DNA from: an uncultured Erythrobacter sp.
GTDB taxonomy: Bacteria; Pseudomonadota; Alphaproteobacteria; Sphingomonadales; Sphingomonadaceae
DNA length: 64,000 nucleotides
Assembly (NCBI GenBank): GCA_947503275.1
Contig: CANNCZ010000002.1
Span: 1,459,501-1,523,500 of the forward strand
Direction of reading: 5' to 3'
Shown here: piece after piece, positions 9,304-19,144 of the stretch
Numbering within the stretch: the first letter of the stretch is position 1
Layout: each line of letters begins with the position of its first letter
Position numbers and translations under genes: made by a program
The notes under the pieces: generated by a model
What the model was told of the DNA's origin: nothing
The model's input: only the letters and a program-made list of their open reading frames with translations
Database searches by the model: none

Positions 9304-10759
9304 GCCAACTGACCCCGTCGCGCTCTGTGAGCGCAATCGCAGCGGTTGGGCCCCAATTGCCGGCGCTGTAGGTTTTGGGCGTAACGCTGTGCTCCTCCCA
9401 CTCAGCGCGGATCGCATCAACCCATTCCCATTGCGCCTCAACCTCATCACGGCGCACGAACAGGGTCTGGTCGCCCTTGATCAAGTCGAGCAGCAGGCGC
9501 TCATAAGCTATCCGGCGGTGCTGTTCGACGAAGGCGTCGGGCATTTTGATCTGCAAAGGCACTTCGCGAAGGCGCACGCCGTCTTCATCGAGACCGGGGA
9601 CTTTGGCCATCAGAGACAGGGTGATGTCCTCGTCAGGCTGAATACCGATCAACAGGCTGTTGGGTTGTAGCCCCGCGCCGGACCCTGCGAAGATAGAGTG
9701 CGGGACGCAGCGGAATTGGATGAGGATTTCGGTCACACGTTCGGGCAGGCGCTTGCCGGTGCGCAGATAGAACGGCACACCTTTCCAGCGCCAATTGTCG
9801 ACATGCGCCTTAATCGCGGCAAAGGTTTCTGTGTTCGACTCTTTGCCCAATTCCTCGTCATAGCCCGGCACGCTTTCGCCCGTGATGGCCCCTGCGCGGT
9901 ATTGGCCGGTGACCGTCTCGCTCGCCATGGGGGGGCGTAAAGCGCGGAGAACTTTGACCTTTTCATCGCGCACGGCGGTTGCGTCAAAGCTGGTCGGCGG
10001 CTCCATCGCGACCAGAGCGAGCAATTGCAGCATATGGTTTTGCACCATGTCACGCAGCGCTCCCGCATCGTCATAGAACGCCACGCGCCCTTCGAGGCCG
10101 ACGGTTTCGGCGACGGTGATCTGGACATGTTCGATGATATTCGAATTCCAGATCGGCTCGAATAGGATATTCGCAAATCTAAGCGCGAGGAGGTTCTGCA
10201 CCGTCTCTTTGCCGAGATAGTGATCAATGCGGAAAATGCGGTCTTCTGAAAACGCAGCTGCCACTGCGTCATTGATCTCCGCCGATGAGGCGAGATCTGT
10301 GCCAAGCGGTTTTTCTAGGCACATCCGCACCCGCTCGCCCGTTAATCCGGCGTGATCCAGACCGGCAATTGTCGGGCCAAATAGGCTGGGTGCGGTGGAT
10401 AGGAATATCGCAAGGCCGCCGTCATCATCCGCTCCGCTTTGGCCTGACGCTTTGACCTTTTCCGCCAGCGCATCAAAACCGTCAATCGTGCTCGCATCGA
10501 GCTTTTGATAGGATAGCCGGTTGAGAAAAGTTGCCATTCCGCCGCGCCGCTGTGCAGGCAGGAATTCTTCCAATGCCGCGCGCGCCATGTCACGAAATCC
10601 GGCATCATCCATATCGCTGCGTGCTGTGCCGATTATCGCCAGTTTCTCTGGTAACAACCCATCTGCATCAAGCGCGCACAGACTTGGCAACAGCTTGCGT
10701 CGTGAAAGGTCGCCAGTGGCACCAAATAAGAGCAATCGATCGGCAGCGAATTCGGTCAT
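9296..10759 (-). CDS. zwf: Glucose-6-phosphate 1-dehydrogenase
   Basis: Zwf oxidises glucose-6-phosphate to 6-phosphogluconolactone with NAD(P)+. The N-terminal dinucleotide motif [15 protein letters not shown] is at about residues 9-23 and the substrate/active-site signature [21 protein letters not shown] is centred near residue 180. The length of 487 residues is standard. ATG at 10759 is preferred over the longer open frame because it is preceded by GGGAA and leaves the usual short N-terminus. It is the first gene of the zwf-edd-glk-PEPC-like operon. A pgl gene (6-phosphogluconolactonase) is not present here. Confidence 0.95.
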   Translation of the reverse strand: MTEFAADRLLLFGATGDLSRRKLLPSLCALDADGLLPEKLAIIGTARSDMDDAGFRDMARAALEEFLPAQRRGGMATFLNRLSYQKLDASTIDGFDALAEKVKASGQSGADDDGGLAIFLSTAPSLFGPTIAGLDHAGLTGERVRMCLEKPLGTDLASSAEINDAVAAAFSEDRIFRIDHYLGKETVQNLLALRFANILFEPIWNSNIIEHVQITVAETVGLEGRVAFYDDAGALRDMVQNHMLQLLALVAMEPPTSFDATAVRDEKVKVLRALRPPMASETVTGQYRAGAITGESVPGYDEELGKESNTETFAAIKAHVDNWRWKGVPFYLRTGKRLPERVTEILIQFRCVPHSIFAGSGAGLQPNSLLIGIQPDEDITLSLMAKVPGLDEDGVRLREVPLQIKMPDAFVEQHRRIAYERLLLDLIKGDQTLFVRRDEVEAQWEWVDAIRAEWEEHSVTPKTYSAGNWGPTAAIALTERDGVSWHE

Positions 10760-10844
10760 CAGTTTTCCCAATTTTGATAGGGCGTTACCGTTATGTCCTG
10801 TGACCTGCAATCATATAAATTTTACACATGCGAAAAGGTTAGAT

Positions 10845-11642
10845 TCATGCGCGAGACGCTACGTCTACCTTGCTATATTCAAACGTCATTGGGCCAAAGC
10901 TGGTAAGGAAGGACACGTCCGCAGCATCGCGCCCGACGCCGATTATTGCCGCTTTGGAAAGGTCGGCCATACCGGTTGCATCGACCATGTGCCATGCGCC
11001 TTTTCCGCTTGTCTGATCAGCCAGAAAAACTTGAGCGACAGCGTGGAAATCCTGAGGGGTCACACCGGCAGCGTAGCACGCGACATAGCGCGCCGGGATC
11101 GCCGACGCGCGGGCTAGCATTACCAGCACATGGGTATAATCGCGACACACACCGGCGCGTGCGATAAAGCTGGCGGTGGCATCGGTGCTCGCGTCAGAGA
11201 CGCCGGGTGAATAGGTGAAATTGCCGAAAATCCAGTCGCGGATTGCCGCAATTCGCGTGCCGCCAGTCGTCCCGTCAAAATCGGCATCGACCAGCCCCTG
11301 ATACTCATCGGAACGGCAATAGCGGGAATCGAACAGATACTGCACAGCCTCGCCCGGTAGATGATGGAGGGGAAGCGCGGTCATATTCTTTAGCGGATGC
11401 AGCGCGCGGGTTGCTTTGATCCGCGCCTCATATTGCACCTCAATTCGGCCCGAACCATGGAGCCAGACCCGCTCCCCGATACCGTCTTGCGCTGGGACGC
11501 GCTCTTCGTGATCGATGCCCGTAATTCGGCAAGCGGCATCGACAATCGCCTGATCCGGCAAGGTGGCAGCTTCGAATTGCAGCAGGGCAGAGCTCGGCTC
11601 TTCAAGGGTGAAGGCAAAGCGGGAAGAAATGTCGAGGGGCAT
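10845..11642 (-). CDS. Transglutaminase-like cysteine protease family protein
   Basis: The C-terminal half (about 130-230) is a transglutaminase-like domain with the catalytic triad visible: Cys166 in AGVCRDYTH, His200 in DFHAVAQV and Asp221 in MVDATG. The N-terminal ~100 residues resemble the beta-rich domain that commonly precedes this domain in bacterial proteins. No signal peptide is visible, so it is probably cytoplasmic. Bacterial members are mostly uncharacterised; peptidase or amide-transfer activity is likely. The start at 11642 begins the conserved domain; an in-frame extension to 11687 is possible. It is separated from zwf by 85 bases and from rimO by 138 bases, with no clear operon. 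Confidence 0.8.
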   Translation of the reverse strand: MPLDISSRFAFTLEEPSSALLQFEAATLPDQAIVDAACRITGIDHEERVPAQDGIGERVWLHGSGRIEVQYEARIKATRALHPLKNMTALPLHHLPGEAVQYLFDSRYCRSDEYQGLVDADFDGTTGGTRIAAIRDWIFGNFTYSPGVSDASTDATASFIARAGVCRDYTHVLVMLARASAIPARYVACYAAGVTPQDFHAVAQVFLADQTSGKGAWHMVDATGMADLSKAAIIGVGRDAADVSFLTSFGPMTFEYSKVDVASRA

Positions 11643-11780
11643 TGCAAACCAAACGTTTGAGCGGCGGGGAGTTCCTTGCGCAAGCAACGAAGGGGGCGAG
11701 AGTTTCCTACTTTAACGCAGCTCTTTGAGCTGAGCAGCACATTTCCATCCGCAATGGCCCTATGCGATTTTCAGCAGCGT

Positions 11781-13169
11781 TCAAGCGACTGGTACGCCAA
11801 ACAAGTCATGCGCATCGGCATCTTCGATCCGCACATCGAGGATCTGACCGGGCACAAGAGTGGCCGGAACGTTACGCAGATAGACCGCGCCGTCGATCTC
11901 TGGTGCGTCGGCCTGACTGCGGCCCGTGGCGCCAATATCGCCATCTTCATCAGGTTCACCCACCGCATCAATGATGACAGGCAGCGTGCGGCCAACCTTA
12001 GCGGTCAGCTTGGCAGCCGAAATCCGCTCCGTGACTTGCATCAACCGGGCGTAGCGCTCCTCCTTCACATCATCTGGAACAGGATCGGACAGCGCGTTAG
12101 CGGAGGCCCCTTCGACGGGTTCAAACCGGAATGCACCGACGCGGTCGAGCTGCGCTTCCTCCAGCCAGTCGACCAGGTATGCAAAGTCATCCTCAGTCTC
12201 ACCAGGAAAGCCGACGACGAAGCTCGAGCGGATCGCGATGTCGGGACAGATAGCGCGCCAGTCCTTAAGCCGGGCCAGCACTTTCGCCTCGTTCGCGGGA
12301 CGGCGCATGCGTTTGAGGACAGATGGCGCCGCGTGTTGGAAGGGGATGTCGAGATATGGGGTTAGCAGCCCCTCTGCCATCAACGGGATGACCTGATCAA
12401 CATGGGGGTAGGGATAGACGTAGTGGAGGCGCACCCATGGGGCATTGCCCTCTGGCGTGGTCAACTGACCGAGCTCGCGCGCAAGGTCAGTCATGTGCGC
12501 TCGCACTTCGCGACCCTTCCACTGGCGGGGATCATGGCGCGTATCGACGCCGTATGCTGAAGTGTCTTGGCTAATCACCAACAGCTCTCGCGTGCCAGCG
12601 GCGACCAGCTTCTCCGCCTCGCGCAGCACCGCATCGATCCGGCGGCTGGCCAGCTTACCGCGCAGGTCCGGGATGATGCAGAACGAGCAGGAGTGATTGC
12701 AGCCCTCGGAGATCTTGAGATAGCTATAATGGCGCGGGGTTAGCTTAATGTCCGGCTGCGGGATCAGGTCGACAAACGGCCCTTGGCTGGGCGGTGCATG
12801 TTCATGCACGGCCTCGACCACCTGCTCATATTGATGCGCTCCGGTCACTGCGAGCACTTGGGGATGCGCGGCGCGGATGGCGTCGGCCTCCTCGCCCATG
12901 CAGCCTGTGACGATGACACGGCCATTCTCGTTGATAGCCTCTCCGATGGCGGCGAGGCTTTCCTCCTTGGCGCTATCAAGGAAGCCGCACGTGTTGACCA
13001 GCACTACGTCTGCGCCCGCGTAATCAGGCGACATGGCATAGCCATCGGCGCGCAGACGGGTGAGAATGCGCTCGCTATCGACCAAAGCCTTGGGACAGCC
13101 GAGCGAAACCATGCCGACGCGCTTTGCATCGTCGATTGGGCGGGGAGCGGAGGTGGTTAGGGTGCTCAT
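11781..13169 (-). CDS. rimO: Ribosomal protein S12 methylthiotransferase RimO
   Basis: RimO is a radical-SAM enzyme that adds a methylthio group to the conserved Asp of ribosomal protein S12. The N-terminal UPF0004 domain supplies Cys25, Cys61 and Cys90 for the auxiliary cluster, and the radical-SAM motif CNHSCSFC places Cys156, Cys160 and Cys163. [12 protein letters not shown] and LRGKLASR are RimO-type rather than MiaB-type signatures. A C-terminal TRAM domain (about 390-455) completes the protein. At 462 residues it has normal length. It stands alone, convergent to nothing close, with a 104-base gap to the divergent DUF1761 gene. Confidence 0.94.
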   Translation of the reverse strand: MSTLTTSAPRPIDDAKRVGMVSLGCPKALVDSERILTRLRADGYAMSPDYAGADVVLVNTCGFLDSAKEESLAAIGEAINENGRVIVTGCMGEEADAIRAAHPQVLAVTGAHQYEQVVEAVHEHAPPSQGPFVDLIPQPDIKLTPRHYSYLKISEGCNHSCSFCIIPDLRGKLASRRIDAVLREAEKLVAAGTRELLVISQDTSAYGVDTRHDPRQWKGREVRAHMTDLARELGQLTTPEGNAPWVRLHYVYPYPHVDQVIPLMAEGLLTPYLDIPFQHAAPSVLKRMRRPANEAKVLARLKDWRAICPDIAIRSSFVVGFPGETEDDFAYLVDWLEEAQLDRVGAFRFEPVEGASANALSDPVPDDVKEERYARLMQVTERISAAKLTAKVGRTLPVIIDAVGEPDEDGDIGATGRSQADAPEIDGAVYLRNVPATLVPGQILDVRIEDADAHDLFGVPVA

Positions 13170-13273
13170 TATGGGCGCGCCTCTACACCGGGTGATCGAT
13201 TAGGGCCAGTCCTGATGCGCTTCCCACCTTGCCTCACAAGCGCTATCCCGAACCAAATCAGGGAGAGAACACC

Positions 13274-13672
13274 ATGAGCGACTTTGCACTTTGGCCAGTC
13301 TTGGCCGGAACCGCGGCCTTCTTCGCAGTGGGCGCGCTTTGGTACGGCGTCTTGTTCGGTAAAGCATGGCAGCACGCTGCAGGTATGTCGGATGAGGATG
13401 TGCAGGGCGGCAATATGGCGCTGATCTTTGGCCTGACATTCGCGTTTGAGATGCTGATCGCGATGGTGCTGTGGCACTTGATTGCGCGCACTGGCGCTGC
13501 GCCCCATGTGATCATGATGATGTCGGTCGGCTTTGCGGTTGGGGTGATGATCCCGGCAGTGGGTATCAATTACCTTTATCAGCGCAAATCAGCCAAGCTT
13601 TTCGCGATCGATGCCGGGCACTTCATCCTCGGCATGGCTGCGATGGGCGGGGTGTTCTTACTGTTTGTGTAG
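13274..13672 (+). CDS. DUF1761 membrane protein
   Basis: A 132-residue integral membrane protein with four hydrophobic segments (about 7-24, 47-68, 77-95 and 112-132). The ALWYGVLFGKAW segment after the first helix and a conserved acidic/Gly loop are typical of DUF1761, a family with no established function. The start ATG at 13274 is preceded by GGGAGAG at a suitable distance, which excludes the earlier in-frame ATG at 13229. It converges with the potassium channel gene, 19 bases apart. No function can be proposed from context. Confidence 0.75.
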   Translation: MSDFALWPVLAGTAAFFAVGALWYGVLFGKAWQHAAGMSDEDVQGGNMALIFGLTFAFEMLIAMVLWHLIARTGAAPHVIMMMSVGFAVGVMIPAVGINYLYQRKSAKLFAIDAGHFILGMAAMGGVFLLFV

Positions 13673-13691
13673 TGGCTTTTGAGCTTTGGCC

Positions 13692-14756
13692 CTAGCCGCT
13701 GTTACCGTTGCCATTCTCAGCCGGGACGATCTCAACCAACACATCGCCGGCTTGCAAGTCTTGGCACTCATCCTCCCAATAGCCGAAAGCGCGGCCATTG
13801 CGGTAAATGCGCAGGCCCCGTCCGCCGCTGGTCAGATCGGTGATGGTGCAACCGCACTCTTCCTCAGTGACCACTCGTTCAACCAATTGGACGCGGCCAT
13901 TCACTGAAGCGAGGTCAGCGAGGTAGTCGGCAATATGCGCCCCCTTAGCCGAACCTGCGAGCAACAGCCCTGTAAAGCGGACCGGGTTGATGACGTTGTT
14001 GGCGCCTGCTTGGCGCGCAAGCAGCTCGTTATCATCGGCGCGCACGACGACGCTGATCGGAACCTTAGGAGCAAGATGGCGAACCGTAAGGACTATCAGG
14101 ATCGACGTGTCATCGCGGCCCGCAGAAACCAGCACGCTTTGCGCCGTCTGAATACGAACCGCTTTCAGCGTCTCATCACGGGTGGCGTCGGCGGCTAGCA
14201 CATTGACGCCGAGCTTCTCGGCCTCGACCAGCCGATCCTCGCTCGGGTCGACGACGACAATGTCGTTCGCCTCAGTTCCGCGTTCGATCAATTCTTCGAC
14301 ACTTTGAGAGCCAGAGACGCCATAGCCAAGGACGACGACATGGTTCGAAAGACTATCCTGGATACGGGCCATCCGCCACTTCTCCCAGCTGCGTTTGATG
14401 ATGAAGTTGTAGGCGGTGCCCACAAAGATAAAGAACACGGCAAACCGGATCGGGGTGACAATCACCGCTTCGATCAGGCGGGCCTTGTCACTGACAGGGG
14501 CAATATCACCAAAGCCGGTCGTGGTGATAGAGATCATGGTGAAATAGACGATATCGAGAAAGCTGACATCGCCATCGACATTGTCGACCAATCCCTCGCG
14601 GTCGAACCAATGGATCATCACCACGATCATGATCAGGAATAGCGCCGCGCCCAACCTGAGCGAGAGATCGCCCCATAGGGGAAGCTTCACCGCACGGCGC
14701 AGCGGCTTGAACTTGCGGCGCTTGACCTTGGGGTTATCGCTATCGCGCTTTGCCAA
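13692..14756 (-). CDS. Potassium channel with RCK domain
   Basis: Residues 30-50 and about 95-118 are two membrane helices that bracket a pore loop with the K+ selectivity filter TTTGFGD (78-84). The cytoplasmic part has an RCK/TrkA-N Rossmann domain beginning HVVVLGYGVSG (about residue 139) and a C-terminal TrkA-C-like domain (about 270-345) ending in an acidic/Asn-rich tail. It should therefore be a ligand-gated K+ channel of the two-TM MthK/Kch-like type in the inner membrane. Filter TGFGD rather than TGYGD is a common natural variant. It lies 11 bases after surE, perhaps in the serS-surE transcription unit. Confidence 0.88.
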   Translation of the reverse strand: MAKRDSDNPKVKRRKFKPLRRAVKLPLWGDLSLRLGAALFLIMIVVMIHWFDREGLVDNVDGDVSFLDIVYFTMISITTTGFGDIAPVSDKARLIEAVIVTPIRFAVFFIFVGTAYNFIIKRSWEKWRMARIQDSLSNHVVVLGYGVSGSQSVEELIERGTEANDIVVVDPSEDRLVEAEKLGVNVLAADATRDETLKAVRIQTAQSVLVSAGRDDTSILIVLTVRHLAPKVPISVVVRADDNELLARQAGANNVINPVRFTGLLLAGSAKGAHIADYLADLASVNGRVQLVERVVTEEECGCTITDLTSGGRGLRIYRNGRAFGYWEDECQDLQAGDVLVEIVPAENGNGNSG

Positions 14757-14767
14757 ACCGTGCCGCC

Positions 14768-15532
14768 TCAGTCTTCAAACCGAGCAGCAATCGCGTCGAT
14801 GCTGGCATAATGGGTAAGGTCGAGTTGCAAGGGTGTGACCGCGATATAGCCATCGTCGATGGCCTCAAGGTCAGTGCCGTGGTCGAGCGTGTGCTCAATC
14901 GCATGCAGGCCGAACCAAAAATAGCGATGCCCGCGCGGGTCTTTACCTTCGACGATGGAGCCGCGGGAGTAGTCGTGGAACCCTTGGCGCACGACACGGA
15001 TTCCTTCGACGGCATCGGGTGCGCGCGGAGGGAAGTTGATGTTGACGAGGGTGTGCGGGTCAAACGGTGCGTCGAGCAGCGGCCGGATGACCTTGGCGCC
15101 CCATTGGCGCGCGGTCGCAAACTCATCACCGCTTTCGCGGGTTGCGGCGCTATAGACTTGGCTCAACGCGATAGAGCGTATACCGGCAAGCGCCCCTTCG
15201 ATAGCCGCAGAAACGGTGCCCGAATAGGTAATGTCATCGCCAAGGTTGGCCCCGCGATTGACGCCCGACAAAATCAGGTCTGGCGGGCTATCCATCACTT
15301 CGCGCAACGCCATCATTACGCTGTCGGTTGGCGTACCTGTCACGGCAAAACGCCGCTCACCAAACTGTTGCAAACGCACCGGGTGATTGAGCGTCAGTGA
15401 GTGCCCCGCGCCCGATTGCTCCTCTGACGGAGCGCACACCCATACGTCGTCTGAGAACTCTGCCGCGATGGCTTCGAGCACTTCAAGGCCGGGCGCATGG
15501 TAGCCATCGTCATTGGTCACAAGGATGCGCAT
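14768..15532 (-). CDS. surE: 5'/3'-nucleotidase SurE
   Basis: SurE is a metal-dependent nucleoside monophosphate phosphatase linked to stationary-phase survival. The hallmark N-terminal MRILVTNDDG has the metal-binding Asp8-Asp9 pair, and further signatures are GTPTDSVMMAL and LSGVNRGANLGDDITYSGTV (about residues 76-112). The length is 254 residues. The start codon shares one base with the serS stop (TGATG), which indicates translational coupling. In many proteobacteria surE is next to pcm; here pcm is absent and the next gene is the K+ channel. Confidence 0.95.
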   Translation of the reverse strand: MRILVTNDDGYHAPGLEVLEAIAAEFSDDVWVCAPSEEQSGAGHSLTLNHPVRLQQFGERRFAVTGTPTDSVMMALREVMDSPPDLILSGVNRGANLGDDITYSGTVSAAIEGALAGIRSIALSQVYSAATRESGDEFATARQWGAKVIRPLLDAPFDPHTLVNINFPPRAPDAVEGIRVVRQGFHDYSRGSIVEGKDPRGHRYFWFGLHAIEHTLDHGTDLEAIDDGYIAVTPLQLDLTHYASIDAIAARFED

Positions 15533-16812
15533 CAGGCAGCAGGCTCCAGCTTCGTCACTCCGCCCATATAGGGGTGCAAAGCCTCAGGTACGAGGACTGA
15601 CCCGTCGGCTTGTTGATAGTTCTCTATCACTGCAACCAATGTGCGACCGACGGCGAGGCCGGAGCCATTGAGCAGGTGGAAGTATTCACTTTTCTTTGAG
15701 CCTTCGGGACGATAACGCGCATTCATTCGGCGCGGCTGATACGTGCCGCCATTGGAGCACGAGCTGATCTCGCGATAGGCGCCTTGTCCCGGCAACCAGA
15801 CCTCTAGATCGAAGGTCTTCATCATAGCGGACCCCATATCGCCCGAACATAGCGCCATCACCCGGTAATGCAGGCCGAGGCTTTGCAGCAGGCCCTCTGC
15901 TATGGCGGTAATACGGCTCAACTCTTCTTCCGCATCCTCAGGCAGGGATGCTACGATCATCTCAACCTTTTCGAACTGGTGCTGGCGAATGAAGCCGCGC
16001 GTGTCGCGGCCCGCTGCCCCGGCTTCGGACCGGAAACACGGAGTCAACGCGGTCAGACGCATCGGAAAATCGCTTTGCGCAAAAAGCTGTTCGCGGAACG
16101 AATTGCCTAACACCATCTCTGATGTGGAGATCAGCAGACGATTGTCGGTTGTACGGAAAAGGTCCTCACCAAATTTTGGCAATTGCCCGGTGCCGTATCC
16201 TGCCTCTTCATTGATGAGCAGTGGTGGATTGCATTCAATAAAGCCATGATCTCGAGTGTTACAATCGATCATATACTGACCAAGGGCGCGGTGCAGCCGG
16301 GCCATATCGCCGCGCAAAAAGGTGAAGCGCGCGCCCGAAATCTTCGCTCCGGTCTCAAAGTCCATCCCGAGAGCAGGCGCGATGTCAGCGTGTTCTTGGG
16401 GAGTGAAATCGAATTCGGGCTTCTCTCCCCAGTCGCGCAGATAGACGTTGTCATCCTCGCTCTCGCCGTCGGGAACGGACGGATCGAGGAGGTTTGGCAA
16501 AGCGAGCAATACGTCTTGCAATCTGCCGCTCAACTCACGTTCGCGCTCCTCCAGACCTGGCATGTCCGCTTTGATCTGCGCGACCTCGGCTTTCAGCGCT
16601 TCGGCTGCGTCCTCGTCGCCTTGGCCCATTGCCTTACCAATGGCTTTTGACGCTTCATTGCGGCGGCCTTGTACGACTTGCAGTTCGGTTGTGACTGCGC
16701 GGCGTTCTTCGTCGAGCTCCAGAATAGTAGCGGCAACAGGCTCTGCTCCGCGTCGTGCGAGGCCAGCGTCAAACCCATCAGGGTCGTCTCGTATCAATCG
16801 GATATCATGCAT
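15532..16812 (-). CDS. serS: Seryl-tRNA synthetase
   Basis: SerRS charges tRNA-Ser and tRNA-Sec. The N-terminal antiparallel coiled-coil arm (about 30-105) is followed by the class II core. The motif 2 loop reads PCFRSEAGAAGRDTRGFIRQHQF (about 265-287), with motif 3 near the C-terminus around GSGLAVGRTLVAVIENYQ. The length is 426 residues, as expected. It is the first gene of a likely serS-surE unit. Confidence 0.96.
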   Translation of the reverse strand: MHDIRLIRDDPDGFDAGLARRGAEPVAATILELDEERRAVTTELQVVQGRRNEASKAIGKAMGQGDEDAAEALKAEVAQIKADMPGLEERERELSGRLQDVLLALPNLLDPSVPDGESEDDNVYLRDWGEKPEFDFTPQEHADIAPALGMDFETGAKISGARFTFLRGDMARLHRALGQYMIDCNTRDHGFIECNPPLLINEEAGYGTGQLPKFGEDLFRTTDNRLLISTSEMVLGNSFREQLFAQSDFPMRLTALTPCFRSEAGAAGRDTRGFIRQHQFEKVEMIVASLPEDAEEELSRITAIAEGLLQSLGLHYRVMALCSGDMGSAMMKTFDLEVWLPGQGAYREISSCSNGGTYQPRRMNARYRPEGSKKSEYFHLLNGSGLAVGRTLVAVIENYQQADGSVLVPEALHPYMGGVTKLEPAA

Positions 16813-16854
16813 GGTTGCGGCCTATGCCCCCAACAATTGGCGAAGGAAAGAGCG

Positions 16855-17616
16855 CTATTGCGGCAAGTCCAATTGGACGCGGCTGGCCAAGGCGGAAAGC
16901 TGGCCGACGGGCGCGGGTTCAGCAGGTGGGATGGGCGCGGCCTCTGGCCATAAAGCCAGCATCTCATCCAGGGTCCCACGCACGCTGTCAGCGCCGTTCA
17001 TACCCTCTGCAATATTGCGTGCGACTTTTACAAAGCCCCATGCGTCCTGATATTCCGCAGGGTCAGTGACCGCTCCATCGGTGATCGCGACGCTGTATTC
17101 CGCAACCGCTGTTTCCATAAGAAAGCGGATCAGGGCCGCATCATCTGTGTCAGTGGCGTTGAGCATGGCTGCAAGATTGTCTCCAGCGGCGCTGAGCAAT
17201 GGCTCGATCTCCTCCGCGCTTTGCCCCGCTTCAAGCGCAGCCGAGACATTCTCAAAGGCAGCGGGGTCAAAACCTAGCGCTTCGAGGCCAGCGCGCTCAT
17301 CTGCGTGCGTTTCGGAGACTGGGTGCATCAAATGGGGCGCGGCGGCTTGCGCTTCGCCTGCGCGATAGAGAGCGAGGCCAGCTTCGACATGGCCAGCCAT
17401 AAATACGAGCCGTTGTTCTACCGGAAGCGCGCCGACCGCGCCAGCTTCGCCGCCTTCACCTTCACCAGCTTCTCCGGCTTCTCCAACTTGCGCGGCCTCA
17501 CCGCCCTCGCCGCTTGCGCCGCCTTCTCCAGCTTCGCCTGCACATCCAGCCAAACCCGCACCCGCAAGTGCCGTGGCCAATCCCAAAGCGCTCCAAGTTT
17601 TAAGCTCGACTTTCAT
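16855..17616 (-). CDS. Putative lipoprotein with Gly/Glu-rich linker
   Basis: The protein starts with a lipoprotein signal peptide whose lipobox LAGC places the lipidated Cys at residue 25. Start ATG 17616 is preceded by GGAGG with 7 bases spacing. Residues 26-60 are a low-complexity linker of GEAGEGG-type repeats, and the remaining ~190 residues form an all-helical domain with many short Ala/Glu helices. I do not recognise the family; marine alphaproteobacteria carry similar uncharacterised envelope lipoproteins. It lies 42 bases upstream of serS on the same strand and divergent from the PKHD hydroxylase gene. Confidence 0.6.
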   Translation of the reverse strand: MKVELKTWSALGLATALAGAGLAGCAGEAGEGGASGEGGEAAQVGEAGEAGEGEGGEAGAVGALPVEQRLVFMAGHVEAGLALYRAGEAQAAAPHLMHPVSETHADERAGLEALGFDPAAFENVSAALEAGQSAEEIEPLLSAAGDNLAAMLNATDTDDAALIRFLMETAVAEYSVAITDGAVTDPAEYQDAWGFVKVARNIAEGMNGADSVRGTLDEMLALWPEAAPIPPAEPAPVGQLSALASRVQLDLPQ

Positions 17617-17698
17617 TTCGTATCCTCCGGCGATATTGCTTTGCCAAACAGCCATAAAGGTGTGAGGACTTTATGCAATTCATCATAGCGAGCACTCC

Positions 17699-18376
17699 AT
17701 GATCCTAAGCATCAATGCGATCCAAGACCCGCAGAAGATCACCAATCTGCGCGAACAGTTGAAGTCGTTGAACTGGCAGGATGGACGCGCGACGGCCGGG
17801 TCTGTTGCGCGCGAAGTAAAGCGCAATGAGCAAGCCGTTATGAGCGATGATGCGGGCAAGGCCATGCGCGAGATATTGGTGCCGATCATTGCGGAAAATT
17901 CGGTGGTGAAAGCGGCCGCGAGGCCACGTCATATCTCTGTGCCCATGATCAGCCGCACCGCCGATGGTGGGCATTACGGCGCGCATGTCGACAATGCTTT
18001 GATGGGAACCGGTAGCGCCCGAATGCGCAGCGACCTCGCCTTCACATTGTTCCTCAATCAGCCGGATGAATATGAGGGCGGGGAGCTTGTGGTGCACGCC
18101 ACTGGCATGACGCAAACGATCAAAGGGAAAGCGGGCGAATTGGTGCTTTATCCCGCCACCAGCATCCACGAAGTGCGGCCTGTTACGTCAGGCGAGCGGA
18201 TTGTGTGCGTAGGGTGGATTGAAAGTCTGATCCGCGATCCTGTTCAACGCGAATTGCTGTTCGATATGCAGAATATGCGCGCCAATCTGCGCCAAAAACT
18301 GCCAAGCGATTCAAGCGAATTGCTGACCCTGGACAAGACGATAGCCAATCTGATGCGAATGTGGGCGCAGTCTTAG
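17699..18376 (+). CDS. PKHD-type Fe(II)/2-oxoglutarate hydroxylase
   Basis: This 225-residue protein matches the PKHD/PiuC (YbiX) family of Fe(II)- and 2-oxoglutarate-dependent oxygenases. The iron ligands are visible as the HxD pair in YGAHVDNAL (about 97-105) and the distal His in SIHEVRPV (about 160), with the 2-oxoglutarate-binding Arg in GERIVCVGW. Relatives often sit beside TonB-dependent iron receptors and respond to iron; no receptor or clear Fur box lies next to this copy. The substrate is unknown. It is divergent from the lipoprotein gene (82 bases) and convergent with the membrane protein gene (7 bases). Confidence 0.85.
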   Translation: MILSINAIQDPQKITNLREQLKSLNWQDGRATAGSVAREVKRNEQAVMSDDAGKAMREILVPIIAENSVVKAAARPRHISVPMISRTADGGHYGAHVDNALMGTGSARMRSDLAFTLFLNQPDEYEGGELVVHATGMTQTIKGKAGELVLYPATSIHEVRPVTSGERIVCVGWIESLIRDPVQRELLFDMQNMRANLRQKLPSDSSELLTLDKTIANLMRMWAQS

Positions 18377-18383
18377 GGTAGTC

Positions 18384-19100
18384 CTAAGTTGCTTGCTTAG
18401 CGTGGCGTTTGCGGTTCACCTGTAGGGTAAAACCGATGATCAGCGATACGCCCACAATGCTGGGTCCGGCCCAGATCAGCGGGTTGAACACTTCCTCTGG
18501 CACCCAACGGATCAGCCCTACTGACATGAAAGCGGTATAGGCCGAAATTCCCATGCCAATGAGCGCGCGAAAATGCTCTCCGACATAGGCACGCGGGGAG
18601 GGCGGCGAACTGCGCCAGATAAACAGTTGTTGGATAGCCATGGCCACCACGCCCAGCGATGCGACTGCGATCATCAGAGGTTCACCGATGCTCAGGCCGT
18701 AATATCCGCAATACAGTGCAGATGCGATCACAGCGACAATAACCAATTGATAGCGCGGGTGACGGAGCGCTGCCGGTTCGCGCGCATGCTTCACAACGCT
18801 TAGCCCGTAATCCGCGAATCCGATTGTTAGCAGTCCAAGATAGAGCATCATCCACCCGAACAAACCGTCGAACAATGCGCGGTCTGTGACGGAGGGGATG
18901 CGTTCTTCCGGCCCGTAAAGCGACAGCAGTGCCATCACCACCGCGAGTGCACCTGCGACCATAAAGCCATAGCACGCCGCGCGGCCCCATTTGCGATGAT
19001 TGCGCGCACCTTTGCGGGTCACAATTGGCCCCCAAAACGCGATTAACCCCGTCAAACCGGCGATCACATGCAGCACAATCAGAGTTTCAAACAGATGCAT
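18384..19100 (-). CDS. Multi-pass membrane protein, possibly DUF2306-like
   Basis: 238 residues with about seven hydrophobic segments (roughly 5-24, 44-62, 80-97, 116-135, 140-160, 172-192 and 205-225). The N-terminus has the pattern LHVIAGLTGLIAFWGP followed by a basic HRKWGR loop, which resembles DUF2306-type and related redox-associated membrane proteins, but this is tentative. Conserved His residues (His10, His35) near the membrane border could bind heme or metal. The gene follows the biosynthetic operon end (44-base gap to the Rieske gene stop), but on the same strand and downstream of it, so co-transcription cannot be excluded in that direction. Confidence 0.5.
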   Translation of the reverse strand: MHLFETLIVLHVIAGLTGLIAFWGPIVTRKGARNHRKWGRAACYGFMVAGALAVVMALLSLYGPEERIPSVTDRALFDGLFGWMMLYLGLLTIGFADYGLSVVKHAREPAALRHPRYQLVIVAVIASALYCGYYGLSIGEPLMIAVASLGVVAMAIQQLFIWRSSPPSPRAYVGEHFRALIGMGISAYTAFMSVGLIRWVPEEVFNPLIWAGPSIVGVSLIIGFTLQVNRKRHAKQAT

Positions 19101-19144
19101 TGGCGCGTGATATTATAGGTTTTTGCCGACCCGGCAACATGGCC

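Noticed and set aside
9304-9450. N-terminal extension of edd
   Set aside because: Overlaps zwf coding sequence; family alignment starts at ATG 9303.
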